A DNA stretch of 6,361 bases from QHXN01 sp040509515. Lineage in GTDB: Bacteria; Acidobacteriota; Blastocatellia; Pyrinomonadales; Pyrinomonadaceae. The stretch covers positions 1-6,361 of the forward strand of contig JBEVKV010000351.1 of NCBI GenBank assembly GCA_040509515.1. Reading direction: 5' to 3'. Below, piece by piece: positions 1 through 6,361 of this stretch. The translations under genes and the position numbers were made by a program. Each line of letters begins with the position of its first letter. Position 1 is the stretch's first letter. The notes under the pieces were generated by a model. The model was not told where the DNA came from and made no database searches. It saw only the letters and a list, made by a program, of their open reading frames with translations.

Positions 1-559
1 GGTTCTGACCTGTCTCGTCCCCGAGCAGCCGGCTCGCCTTCAGAATCAGCGCGCAGGAGATGCCCTGCGTGATGCGGCCGTCCATGACCATCCGCACGGC
101 CTCGTCGAATTCGACCTTGACGGTCTGCAAGTCTTCGGTGCTCTCCCTCTCCGTCTCGCCGAAGCTCAGCCCCCGCGCGAGGAAGATTTGCGCGGGCGAG
201 TAGACCTGCGAGGTGACGGCGTCCACGAGCCCCAAGTCAATCAGCTCCGAAGCCTCGACGCCCAATTCCTCTTTCAGCTCGCGGCGCGCGGCTTCCGCAG
301 ACTCTTCGCCCTCCTCCGTCCCGCCCTGCACGGTCTCGACGCACTCCTTGCCGACCGCGTAACGGAACGTTCTGACGAGGTACGCGAAGCCCTCGCCGTC
401 AACCGCGAGCACGGCCACGCCCGGCTTCATCTTCATCGTCACGCGCCGCGACTGCTCCGCGCCCGGCCGCGACACCTCGTCCACCCACACCTCCGCGAAG
501 TCGTCGGCGTACAGTCGCTCCGAAGACTTCACCGTCCACGGCCCGTGCTTTCGCTCCAT
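1..559 (-). CDS. NUDIX hydrolase, ADP-ribose pyrophosphatase-like (3' end beyond window)
   Basis: Reading the minus strand from the ATG at 559 gives an open frame of 186 codons that runs off the left edge, so the C-terminus is missing. A perfect Nudix box (GX5EX7REUXEEXGU) lies at residues 79-101: G79, E85, R93-E94-L95, E97-E98, G100-V101. This is the Mg2+-binding helix that hydrolyses nucleoside diphosphates linked to another group. The N-terminal sheet (about 8-75) and the region after the box, with S121-P122 and the segment 'SPAQIFLARGL', resemble ADP-ribose pyrophosphatases, which cleave ADP-ribose to AMP and ribose 5-phosphate in the cytoplasm. Exact substrate is inferred. The start is supported by GGGGAG placed 5 bases upstream. 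It begins only 13 bases after the stop of the upstream membrane-protein gene, so the two are probably co-transcribed. Confidence 0.9.
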   Translation of the reverse strand, partial: MERKHGPWTVKSSERLYADDFAEVWVDEVSRPGAEQSRRVTMKMKPGVAVLAVDGEGFAYLVRTFRYAVGKECVETVQGGTEEGEESAEAARRELKEELGVEASELIDLGLVDAVTSQVYSPAQIFLARGLSFGETERESTEDLQTVKVEFDEAVRMVMDGRITQGISCALILKASRLLGDETGQN

Positions 560-572
560 GAAATCTCCCCGC

Positions 573-1037
573 CTACTCTTCACCCGAAAGCCCCGCGAGC
601 GCGGCCCCCGTGGTCGCGCCCCAGACGACGTGCGCGGCTATCATCAGGGCGTTGCGGCGCGGCGGGTGTTCGGTCGCGGGCGAGATGATGCCGGCGGCGG
701 GAAGCCACCCGAGATAACTCCCGGCCCAGACCGCGAGGCCGAAGCCCACGCCCGCGAGCAGCGGGCGCTCGTCGGCGCGCTCGCCCGTCAGCGCGCCGTA
801 GAGCGCGCCGCACGCCGTCCCGTACGCGAAGTGCGAAACCCACGTCGCCGCCTGTCGCTCGTCCTCGCCGAGATGTTCTTCGACGCCCGCCTTCTCCGCG
901 ACGCCCTCGGTCACCTGACGCGGCGGCAGAGGGTACTGCTCCCCGCGCGGCAGTTGTTCGTGCATCAGCTTCATCGCCAGCGTCATCGGCGCGGTCGCGG
1001 CGAGACCCGCGAGCGCCCCCAAAAGGACTCTGTTCAT
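573..1037 (-). CDS. small four-helix integral membrane protein, DUF1440/DUF6789-like
   Basis: The product is a 154-residue predicted inner-membrane protein. Four hydrophobic, Gly/Ala-rich segments are visible at about residues 3-22, 70-85, 93-118 and 129-150, with a polar, charged stretch at about 25-65 between the first two. Small-residue patterns such as 'GTACGALYGAL' and 'GATTGAALAGL' suggest tight helix packing. Overall size and layout recall the DUF1440 (YagU-like) and DUF6789 families, whose function is poorly known; I assign the family by eye only. The open frame extends upstream to 1340, but the ATG at 1037 is chosen because GGAGGTG lies 4 bases before it and the hydrophobic first helix starts immediately after. 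Translation upstream of 1037 would also run through the divergent HAD gene. The NUDIX gene follows after 13 bases. Confidence 0.85.
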   Translation of the reverse strand: MNRVLLGALAGLAATAPMTLAMKLMHEQLPRGEQYPLPPRQVTEGVAEKAGVEEHLGEDERQAATWVSHFAYGTACGALYGALTGERADERPLLAGVGFGLAVWAGSYLGWLPAAGIISPATEHPPRRNALMIAAHVVWGATTGAALAGLSGEE

Positions 1038-1082
1038 GACACCTCCGTGCGTGGGACTCCCGGCTCGCCCACGCGTTTCGAG

Positions 1083-1094
1083 ATTCTTGAGAAT
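1083..1094. promoter_or_regulatory. short palindrome in the divergent promoter region, possible operator
   Basis: ATTCT and AGAAT flank a two-base TG centre, forming an inverted repeat. With one extra G on the left, the arms extend by CGA/TCG to cover 1079-1097. It lies just downstream of the predicted minus-strand start site and overlaps TTGAGA (1087-1092), a possible plus-strand -35 for the HAD gene with a weak CATACA 17 bases on. The position suits a repressor site acting on both directions, but five-base arms can arise by chance. Confidence 0.25.
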
Positions 1095-1107
1095 TCGTTT
1101 GCCGGCA

Positions 1108-1136
1108 ATCATACAGCTTCGTGGCTTCTTTGTTCG
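1108..1136 (-). promoter_or_regulatory. candidate sigma70-type promoter for the membrane-protein/NUDIX pair
   Basis: On the minus strand, TATGAT at 1113-1108 matches the -10 consensus at 5 of 6 positions. A weak -35 element, CGAACA (3 of 6), lies 17 bases upstream at 1136-1131. Transcription would start near 1101, about 64 bases before the ATG at 1037. This stretch is visibly more AT-rich than the flanking genes. The weak -35 and untested promoter rules of this organism keep confidence low. Confidence 0.35.
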
Positions 1137-1179
1137 TCCGTTTGCCGACTCCGCGCCGGCGCGGCTAAACTCGGACGCG

Positions 1180-1857
1180 ATGGCGGACACACGACAAGCG
1201 AAGCGCGCGGCGCTCTGGGACGTGGACGGCACGCTGATCGACTCGCGCGAATACCACTGGCTCTCGTGGAAGGGCGCGCTCGCCGAAGAGAATTTCCGCG
1301 TCACCCCCGAGCAGTTCGCCAACTCCTTCGGCCGCCGCAACGACGAAATCCTGCGCGACTACTTCCCCGCCTACTCCGACGAAGACATCGCGCGCGTCGG
1401 CGAAGCGAAGGAGGAGACCTACCGCCACCTTGTGCGCACGCACGGGATAGAACTCCTGCCGGGCGTCGGCCGCTGGCTCTACCGTCTGAAGGTCGAGGGC
1501 TGGCTACAGGCCGTCGCCTCCTCCGCGCCGCTCAAGAATCTCGAAGCGATTATCGACGTGCTCGGGCTCGAAGAGTACTTCTCGGCCGTCGCCTCGGCCG
1601 AGGACGTGACCTCGGGCAAGCCAGACCCGCAGGTCTTCCTCGTCGCCGCCGCCAAACTCGGCGTCGTGCCCGGGTCTTGCGTCGTCGTCGAGGACGCGCC
1701 CGCCGGCACGGAGGCCGCGCGCCGCGCCGGGATGCGCTGCGTCGGCGTCCTCTCCTCGCACACGGAGCTGCGCGCGGACATCGTCGTCCGCACGCTTGCG
1801 GAACTCCCCGACGGGGCGTTCGACGAACTGCTCGGACAGACGGAGACGACAAGATGA
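1180..1857 (+). CDS. HAD-superfamily hydrolase, subfamily IA (phosphatase or phosphoglucomutase-like)
   Basis: The 225-residue product has all four HAD motifs. Motif I is DVDGT with nucleophile D14 and acid/base D16; motif II is the Ser pair S114-S115; motif III is K147 in 'SGKPDP'; motif IV is E171-D172 in 'VVVEDAPAG'. A helical C1 cap spans about residues 22-90, with 'GRRNDEIL' at 51-58 as seen in beta-phosphoglucomutase-type members. Such proteins dephosphorylate small phosphorylated metabolites through an aspartyl-phosphate; the substrate cannot be read here. Length is typical of the family. The frame is open back to an ATG at 1036, but that start would place 48 unrelated Arg/Pro-rich residues ahead of motif I and overlap the divergent gene's start, so the ATG at 1180 is preferred despite no clear ribosome-binding site. 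Its TGA overlaps the ATG of the beta-lactamase gene. Confidence 0.9.
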   Translation: MADTRQAKRAALWDVDGTLIDSREYHWLSWKGALAEENFRVTPEQFANSFGRRNDEILRDYFPAYSDEDIARVGEAKEETYRHLVRTHGIELLPGVGRWLYRLKVEGWLQAVASSAPLKNLEAIIDVLGLEEYFSAVASAEDVTSGKPDPQVFLVAAAKLGVVPGSCVVVEDAPAGTEAARRAGMRCVGVLSSHTELRADIVVRTLAELPDGAFDELLGQTETTR

Positions 1858-2750
1858 GACTGAGGGCCGCACTCTTAACCGCCCTGCTCCTGCTCCCGAC
1901 GCTCGCCTGCGCGAAGACGACCGGCGACGGCCCGGCGCGCGCCGCGGCGTCGCCCCAAACGGCCGACACGCGGGCCGAAAGGCCGCAGGCGCGCGAGGCT
2001 TCGCCGGCCGACCTCGAACCTTTCTTCAAACAGTTCCCCAACGGCGCCTTCGTCCTCTACGACCTGAAGCGCGACCGCTACCTGCGTTACAACGAGGCGC
2101 GCTGCCGCGAGCGCTTCTCGCCCTTCTCGACCTTCAAGATTCCGAACTCGCTTATCGGCCTCGACACGGGCGTCATCACGGACGCCGACTTTCTCATCAA
2201 GTGGGACGAGAAGAAGTACCCGGCGCACAGCCGTGACACGCTGCCCTTCAGCGCGTGGTGGCAGGATCAGACTTTGCGGACGGCCTTCAAACGCTCGGTC
2301 GTCTGGTACTACCGAGAGCTTGCGCTCAAGGTCGGCGAGAAGCGGATGAAGGAGTACGTGCAAAAACTCCATTACGGCAACGAGGACGTGTCGGGGCCGC
2401 TCAACAACTTCTGGTTGGGCAGCTCGCTCAAGGTTTCCGCCGACGAGCAGGTCGATTTCCTCAAGCGTTTTTACAAAGAGGAGCTGCCCGTCGCGAAACG
2501 CTCGACGCAACTCGTCAAGGAGATTATGACGCTCGAAGAGACGCCCGACCATCGCTTGAGCGGCAAGACCGGCGGCGGCCCGCTCGGCGAGAACCGCTAC
2601 CTCGGCTGGTTCGTCGGTTACGTCGAAACCAAAGACAACACGTACTTCTTCGCCACCGAGATCGAAGGCCCGACCTACCTCTCCATCCGCGACGACCGCA
2701 TCGCCCTCACCAAACGCGTCCTCGCCGGCCTCGGCTACATCAAGAGCTGA
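1854..2750 (+). CDS. bla: class D (OXA-type) serine beta-lactamase, exported
   Basis: This 298-residue protein hydrolyses beta-lactams through an acyl-serine in the periplasm. The class D motifs appear in order: S92-T-F-K95 (nucleophile and the lysine carboxylated in this class), S148-V-V150, Y174-G-N176, W187 in 'NNFWL' (the Trp that supports the carboxylated lysine), and K238-T-G240. R282 aligns with the OXA Arg that binds the substrate carboxylate. Other hallmarks are 'FKIPNSLIGLDTG' and 'TLRTAFKRSVVWYY'. The N-terminus has a signal peptide (MRLR, then a Leu/Ala core to about residue 18). Cleavage could be at A18-C19-A20 by signal peptidase I; Cys19 as a lipid site is possible, but the preceding P-T-L-A is a poor lipobox. 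An Ala/Pro/charged linker fills about 21-52. The ATG overlaps the HAD stop (ATGA), with GGAG 8 bases upstream, so translation is probably coupled. No blaR/blaI regulator is visible. The spectrum cannot be predicted. Confidence 0.93.
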   Translation: MRLRAALLTALLLLPTLACAKTTGDGPARAAASPQTADTRAERPQAREASPADLEPFFKQFPNGAFVLYDLKRDRYLRYNEARCRERFSPFSTFKIPNSLIGLDTGVITDADFLIKWDEKKYPAHSRDTLPFSAWWQDQTLRTAFKRSVVWYYRELALKVGEKRMKEYVQKLHYGNEDVSGPLNNFWLGSSLKVSADEQVDFLKRFYKEELPVAKRSTQLVKEIMTLEETPDHRLSGKTGGGPLGENRYLGWFVGYVETKDNTYFFATEIEGPTYLSIRDDRIALTKRVLAGLGYIKS

Positions 2751-2784
2751 GCCCACGTAAGAACCGAATCCACCTTTTCGCGAG

Positions 2785-2825
2785 ACGGAACCGCGCGCAC
2801 ACGCTCGCGGTTCCGTGTCCGTTTT
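2785..2825 (+). terminator. intrinsic terminator candidate after the beta-lactamase gene
   Basis: Perfect 11-base arms ACGGAACCGCG (2785-2795) and CGCGGTTCCGT (2806-2816) enclose a 10-base loop, giving a GC-rich stem 35 bases after the bla stop. Only four T residues follow (2822-2825), after GTCCG, so it is an imperfect Rho-independent terminator. It separates the HAD-bla unit from eno. Confidence 0.6.
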
Positions 2826-2879
2826 GGTAGATTCTTTCTGAACATCAAACCCAACAAACTTCGAGGAGCGGCCGCCCTT

Positions 2880-4229
<1,350 letters not shown>

Positions 4230-4239
4230 ACAGTGAGTC

Positions 4240-4277
4240 GATGAGTGATGAGTGATGAGTGATGAGTGATGAGTGAT
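4240..4277. repeat. tandem heptamer repeat, GATGAGT x5 plus GAT
   Basis: Five perfect copies of GATGAGT lie end to end (4240-4274), followed by a partial GAT. The preceding bases (AGTGAGTC, 4232-4239) look like a decayed copy. The array lies 10 bases after the enolase stop, wholly between genes. On the plus strand each unit contributes two TGA triplets, and because seven is not a multiple of three, stops occur in all three frames. Heptamer arrays are known in other bacteria, for example the STRR repeats of filamentous cyanobacteria; the function here is unknown. Confidence 0.95.
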
Positions 4278-4312
4278 AAGAAAGGGTTGACGTCTTCTCT
4301 CATCACTCATCA
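4267..4312. repeat. inverted copy of the heptamer forming a possible hairpin
   Basis: TGATGAGTGAT (4267-4277), the last unit of the array, is exactly complementary to ATCACTCATCA (4302-4312), leaving a 24-base loop. The 11-base stem is AT-rich and has no following T-run, so it does not look like a terminator. It lies just before the ribosome-binding site of gpmI, and the other upstream heptamers could pair with the same arm in alternative registers. Confidence 0.6.
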
Positions 4313-4321
4313 ACAGAAAAA

Positions 4322-4327
4322 GGGGAG
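4322..4327 (+). promoter_or_regulatory. ribosome-binding site that fixes the TTG start of gpmI
   Basis: GGGGAG lies 6 bases before the TTG at 4334. It decides the start because there is no ATG near the N-terminus: the first in-frame ATG is at residue 61, right beside the catalytic serine, and would remove part of the active site. Confidence 0.75.
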
Positions 4328-4333
4328 ACGGTT

Positions 4334-5884
4334 TTGCTCAAACAGAAAGGGCCGCTGGCGCTCATCATCCTCGACGGCTTCGGACACAGCGACGTGCGCG
4401 AAGGCAACGCCGTCGCGCTCGCCGAGACGCCCTTCTACGACGAGGTGCGCGAGAAGTACCCGCACACGCTCATCGAAGCCTCGGGCACCTGCGTCGGGCT
4501 GCCCGGCGGGGTGATGGGCAACTCCGAGGTCGGACACCTCAACATGGGCGCGGGGCGCGTCATCATGACGGACATCCGCCGCATCGACTACTCGGTCGAG
4601 ACCGGCGAGTTCTTCGGCAACGAGGCGTTCGTCACCGCGATGGACAACGCCAAGTCGCGCGGCGGGGCCGTCCACCTGATGGGCTTGCTCTCCGACGGCT
4701 TAGTCCACTCCTCGCAGCAGCACCTCTACGCGCTCCTCCGCATGGCGAAGGAGCGCGGGCTCGCGAAAGCCTACGTCCACTGCTTCCTCGACGGGCGCGA
4801 CACGCCGCCTTCGTCCGCGCACCTCTACGTCAAGGCTTTGCAGAATAGGATTGCCGAGATAGGTTTCGGCGAGATAGCGAGCCTGTGCGGCCGCTACTAC
4901 GCGATGGACAGGGACAACCGCTGGGAGCGGACGCGACGCGCCTACGACCTCCTCGTCTCGGGCGTGGGCGCGCGCGCGCAAGACCCGGTCGCGGCGGTCA
5001 AAAGCTCGCACGAGCGCGGCGTCACGGACGAGTTCGTCGAGCCCGTCGTCCTCACGCGCGGCGCGCTCGGCGCTCCCGTGGCGACGATTAAGGACGGCGA
5101 CGCGGTCATCTTCTTCAACTTCCGCGCCGACCGCGCGCGCCAGCTCACGCGCGCGCTGGCCGTCGCCGACTTTGAAGGCTTCCCCGTCCCCGACCGCCCC
5201 GCCGTCGACTACGTCTGCTTCTCGCTCTACGACCAGACCTTCGGCCTGCCCATCGCCTTCCCGCAACTGCGGCACAAGAACATTCTCGCCGAGGTCTTCG
5301 CCGCCGTCGGCGTGCGCAACTACCGCCTCGCCGAAACCGAGAAGTACGCGCACGTCACGTACTTCTTCAACGGCGGCACCGAGCTTGAGTTCCCCTCCGA
5401 GCGGCGTCTGCTCGTCCCCTCGCCCAAGGTCGCGACCTACGACCTGATGCCCGAGATGGCCGCCTTCAAAGTCACGGACAAGATTCTGCGCGCCATCGAC
5501 GAGCGCGAGACGGATGTCTTCATCGTCAACTTCGCCAACCCCGACATGGTCGGCCACACGGGCAACCTCGCCAAGACCGTCGAGGCCGTCCAATACATCG
5601 ACACCTGCCTCGGCTGGATCACCAAAGCCCTCCGCACGGCCAAAGGCCGCTGCCTCATCACCGCCGACCACGGCAACTGCGAACAGATGATCGACCCGCT
5701 GACCGGACAGCCCCACACCGCACACACCACCAACCCCGTCCCCTTTCACTTGATTGACCCCGACTCGCTCGGCGTGAAGTTGCGCCCCGACGGCGCGCTC
5801 GAAGACGTGGCCCCGACCATCCTCGGACTCCTCGGCCTCGACAAGCCGGAAGACATGTCCGGCCGCGACCTCCGCGAACTCTGA
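4334..5884 (+). CDS. gpmI: 2,3-bisphosphoglycerate-independent phosphoglycerate mutase
   Basis: This cytoplasmic, Mn2+-dependent, alkaline-phosphatase-like enzyme interconverts 3- and 2-phosphoglycerate through a phosphoserine. The 516 residues match the usual length of about 510. Visible active-site residues are D14 in 'ILDGFG', phosphorylated S64 in 'MGNSEVGH', H125, D156 in 'DGRDT' with R155, R187 and R193 in the 'GRYYAMDRDNRW' segment, R264 and R267 in 'FRADR', K337, D404 and H408 in 'NPDMVGH', D445-H446 in 'TADHGN', and H464. They correspond to the Geobacillus stearothermophilus enzyme's set with an offset of one to three positions. Translation starts at TTG, with GGGGAG 6 bases upstream. 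It follows eno by 104 bases in the same direction, so both adjacent glycolytic steps may be on one transcript. A hairpin terminator lies just after the stop. Confidence 0.97.
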   Translation: MLKQKGPLALIILDGFGHSDVREGNAVALAETPFYDEVREKYPHTLIEASGTCVGLPGGVMGNSEVGHLNMGAGRVIMTDIRRIDYSVETGEFFGNEAFVTAMDNAKSRGGAVHLMGLLSDGLVHSSQQHLYALLRMAKERGLAKAYVHCFLDGRDTPPSSAHLYVKALQNRIAEIGFGEIASLCGRYYAMDRDNRWERTRRAYDLLVSGVGARAQDPVAAVKSSHERGVTDEFVEPVVLTRGALGAPVATIKDGDAVIFFNFRADRARQLTRALAVADFEGFPVPDRPAVDYVCFSLYDQTFGLPIAFPQLRHKNILAEVFAAVGVRNYRLAETEKYAHVTYFFNGGTELEFPSERRLLVPSPKVATYDLMPEMAAFKVTDKILRAIDERETDVFIVNFANPDMVGHTGNLAKTVEAVQYIDTCLGWITKALRTAKGRCLITADHGNCEQMIDPLTGQPHTAHTTNPVPFHLIDPDSLGVKLRPDGALEDVAPTILGLLGLDKPEDMSGRDLREL

Positions 5885-5905
5885 GGCTCGACACGACGAA
5901 CGAAC

Positions 5906-5947
5906 AAAGAGGCGCGCGTTACCGTCTAACGCCGCCTCTTTCCCTTT
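5906..5947. terminator. terminator hairpin shared by convergent genes
   Basis: AAAGAGGCG (5906-5914) pairs with CGCCTCTTT (5933-5941). After one bulged C (5915) the stem continues with GCGTT (5916-5920) and AACGC (5928-5932), closing on a 7-base loop. This gives 14 base pairs. On the plus strand it starts 22 bases after the gpmI stop and is followed by TTTCCCTTT; on the minus strand the arm ends in TTT followed by GTTCG. Both tails are weak but the stem is strong. The last codons and stop of the minus-strand gene lie inside the right arm and loop. Confidence 0.7.
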
Positions 5948-6282
5948 GCGCTTCCCTTCCCCGCACGCTCGACCTGAGAAGCGCCTCGCTTTATTGCTTC
6001 GTTAATGAGTTGGAGAGGTTCGTCCCGCGGCTCCAAGCGCCCCGTCAGCGACAGGAGATACAACCTGACTGCCGCCCTATGCGCCTCTGTGTGAAGATAA
6101 GCCGCCTCGATGTTGACCAAGATTGCCTCACTCGCTTCCCTCGCACCGTCAGGCCCGCTGTCAATCGCCTCTTTAATGACGAACAGCTTGCGGGCAAAAT
6201 ACTCGGCCGTCTTTGGGTCGTCGATGGCCTGCCAAGTTTGCTCGTCTATAAGCAAATCCTGATAATTTTCCAATCGAATCAT
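5926..6282 (-). CDS. hypothetical protein, helical with a basic C-terminal tail
   Basis: I do not recognise this 118-residue product. It looks soluble and mostly alpha-helical, with no signal peptide, membrane segment or conserved motif I know. The N-terminal part is acidic and aromatic ('ENYQDLLIDEQTW'); the middle is amphipathic helix (about 25-95); the end is a Gly/Lys/Arg-rich tail (KGKRRR). The ATG at 6282 is preferred; a GTG at 6294 would add four residues, and neither has a clear ribosome-binding site. The frame stays open to the right edge of the window, though with no further start codon there, so a start outside cannot be excluded. GC is about 58% across 6001-6240 (139 of 240 by hand count), well below its neighbours, suggesting different ancestry or weaker codon selection. 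Its stop lies inside the terminator hairpin after gpmI. It is preferred over the overlapping plus-strand frame 6010-6336, whose composition is less protein-like. Confidence 0.65.
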   Translation of the reverse strand: MIRLENYQDLLIDEQTWQAIDDPKTAEYFARKLFVIKEAIDSGPDGAREASEAILVNIEAAYLHTEAHRAAVRLYLLSLTGRLEPRDEPLQLINEAIKRGASQVERAGKGSAKGKRRR

Positions 6283-6361
6283 TTTACGCACCACGCAACT
6301 GTCAGTGAGAGTTGCCCGCGCCGGTTCGTAAGGTGACGGCGGCGTGTTAGTTTTGTTATCT

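Noticed and set aside
1036..1179. Upstream ATG at 1036 as start of the HAD gene
   Set aside because: It would overlap the start codon of the divergent gene and add 48 residues of non-family sequence, including the promoter region.
558..1853. A very long plus-strand open frame running 558-2750 that could suggest a 730-residue fusion upstream of the beta-lactamase
   Set aside because: The first 432 residues are Arg/Pro-rich and lack domains; they are antisense to the NUDIX/membrane genes and out of frame with HAD. The signal peptide begins at 1854.
2822..2852. Possible eno promoter (TTGGTA or TAGATT in the AT-rich stretch)
   Set aside because: No pair of -35 and -10 elements with acceptable spacing could be matched.
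4240..4312. Heptamer region as a CRISPR array or attachment site
   Set aside because: The unit is only seven bases with no spacers, and no integrase or cas genes are near.
4287..4315. TTGACG as a -35 for an internal gpmI promoter
   Set aside because: The hexamer 17 bases downstream (TCAACA) is a poor -10, so it is not listed as a feature.
4700..5749. A 349-residue minus-strand frame inside gpmI
   Set aside because: It is an antisense shadow of a gene with every catalytic residue intact.
6010..6336. Plus-strand 108-residue frame overlapping the right-hand unknown gene
   Set aside because: There is no good ribosome-binding site, it is Arg/Cys/Phe-scattered in composition, and the opposite strand reads as a more coherent helical protein ending in a terminator.

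Overview
This window is GC-rich, densely packed bacterial chromosome (two 60-base lines sampled in the central genes gave 41 and 45 G+C). It carries ordinary housekeeping genes plus one chromosomal antibiotic-resistance-type gene. GC-rich coding with GATGAGT heptamer repeats between genes, and an environmental class D beta-lactamase, suggest an Acidobacteriota member, possibly Blastocatellia/Pyrinomonadaceae. That placement is recall-based inference; the window contains no taxonomic marker such as 16S rRNA.

Layout. On the left, two minus-strand genes form a tight pair: a small four-helix membrane protein (573-1037), then a NUDIX hydrolase (559 down to 1, running off the window). A 142-base divergent intergenic region (1038-1179) holds a candidate promoter and a short palindrome. 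Rightward from it runs a two-gene unit, a HAD-family phosphatase (1180-1857) and a class D (OXA-type) serine beta-lactamase (1854-2750), joined by a 4-base ATGA overlap. A hairpin terminator candidate follows at 2785-2825.

Next come two consecutive lower-glycolysis genes: enolase (2880-4229) and cofactor-independent phosphoglycerate mutase (4334-5884, TTG start). They catalyse 3-phosphoglycerate to 2-phosphoglycerate to phosphoenolpyruvate, encoded in reverse pathway order. The 104-base gap between them contains five tandem GATGAGT heptamers with an inverted partial copy. On the right, a hairpin at 5906-5941 sits between gpmI and a converging minus-strand gene of unknown function (5926-6282), which is clearly lower in GC than the rest.

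All catalytic residues I could check by eye in enolase, phosphoglycerate mutase, the beta-lactamase, the HAD protein and the NUDIX protein are present, so these look functional. I see no RNA genes, insertion sequences, CRISPR arrays or phage genes, and no clear evidence of a wholly new system. The least explained items are the heptamer array, the Lys/Ala-rich tail on enolase, the beta-lactamase/HAD coupling, and the low-GC unknown gene.
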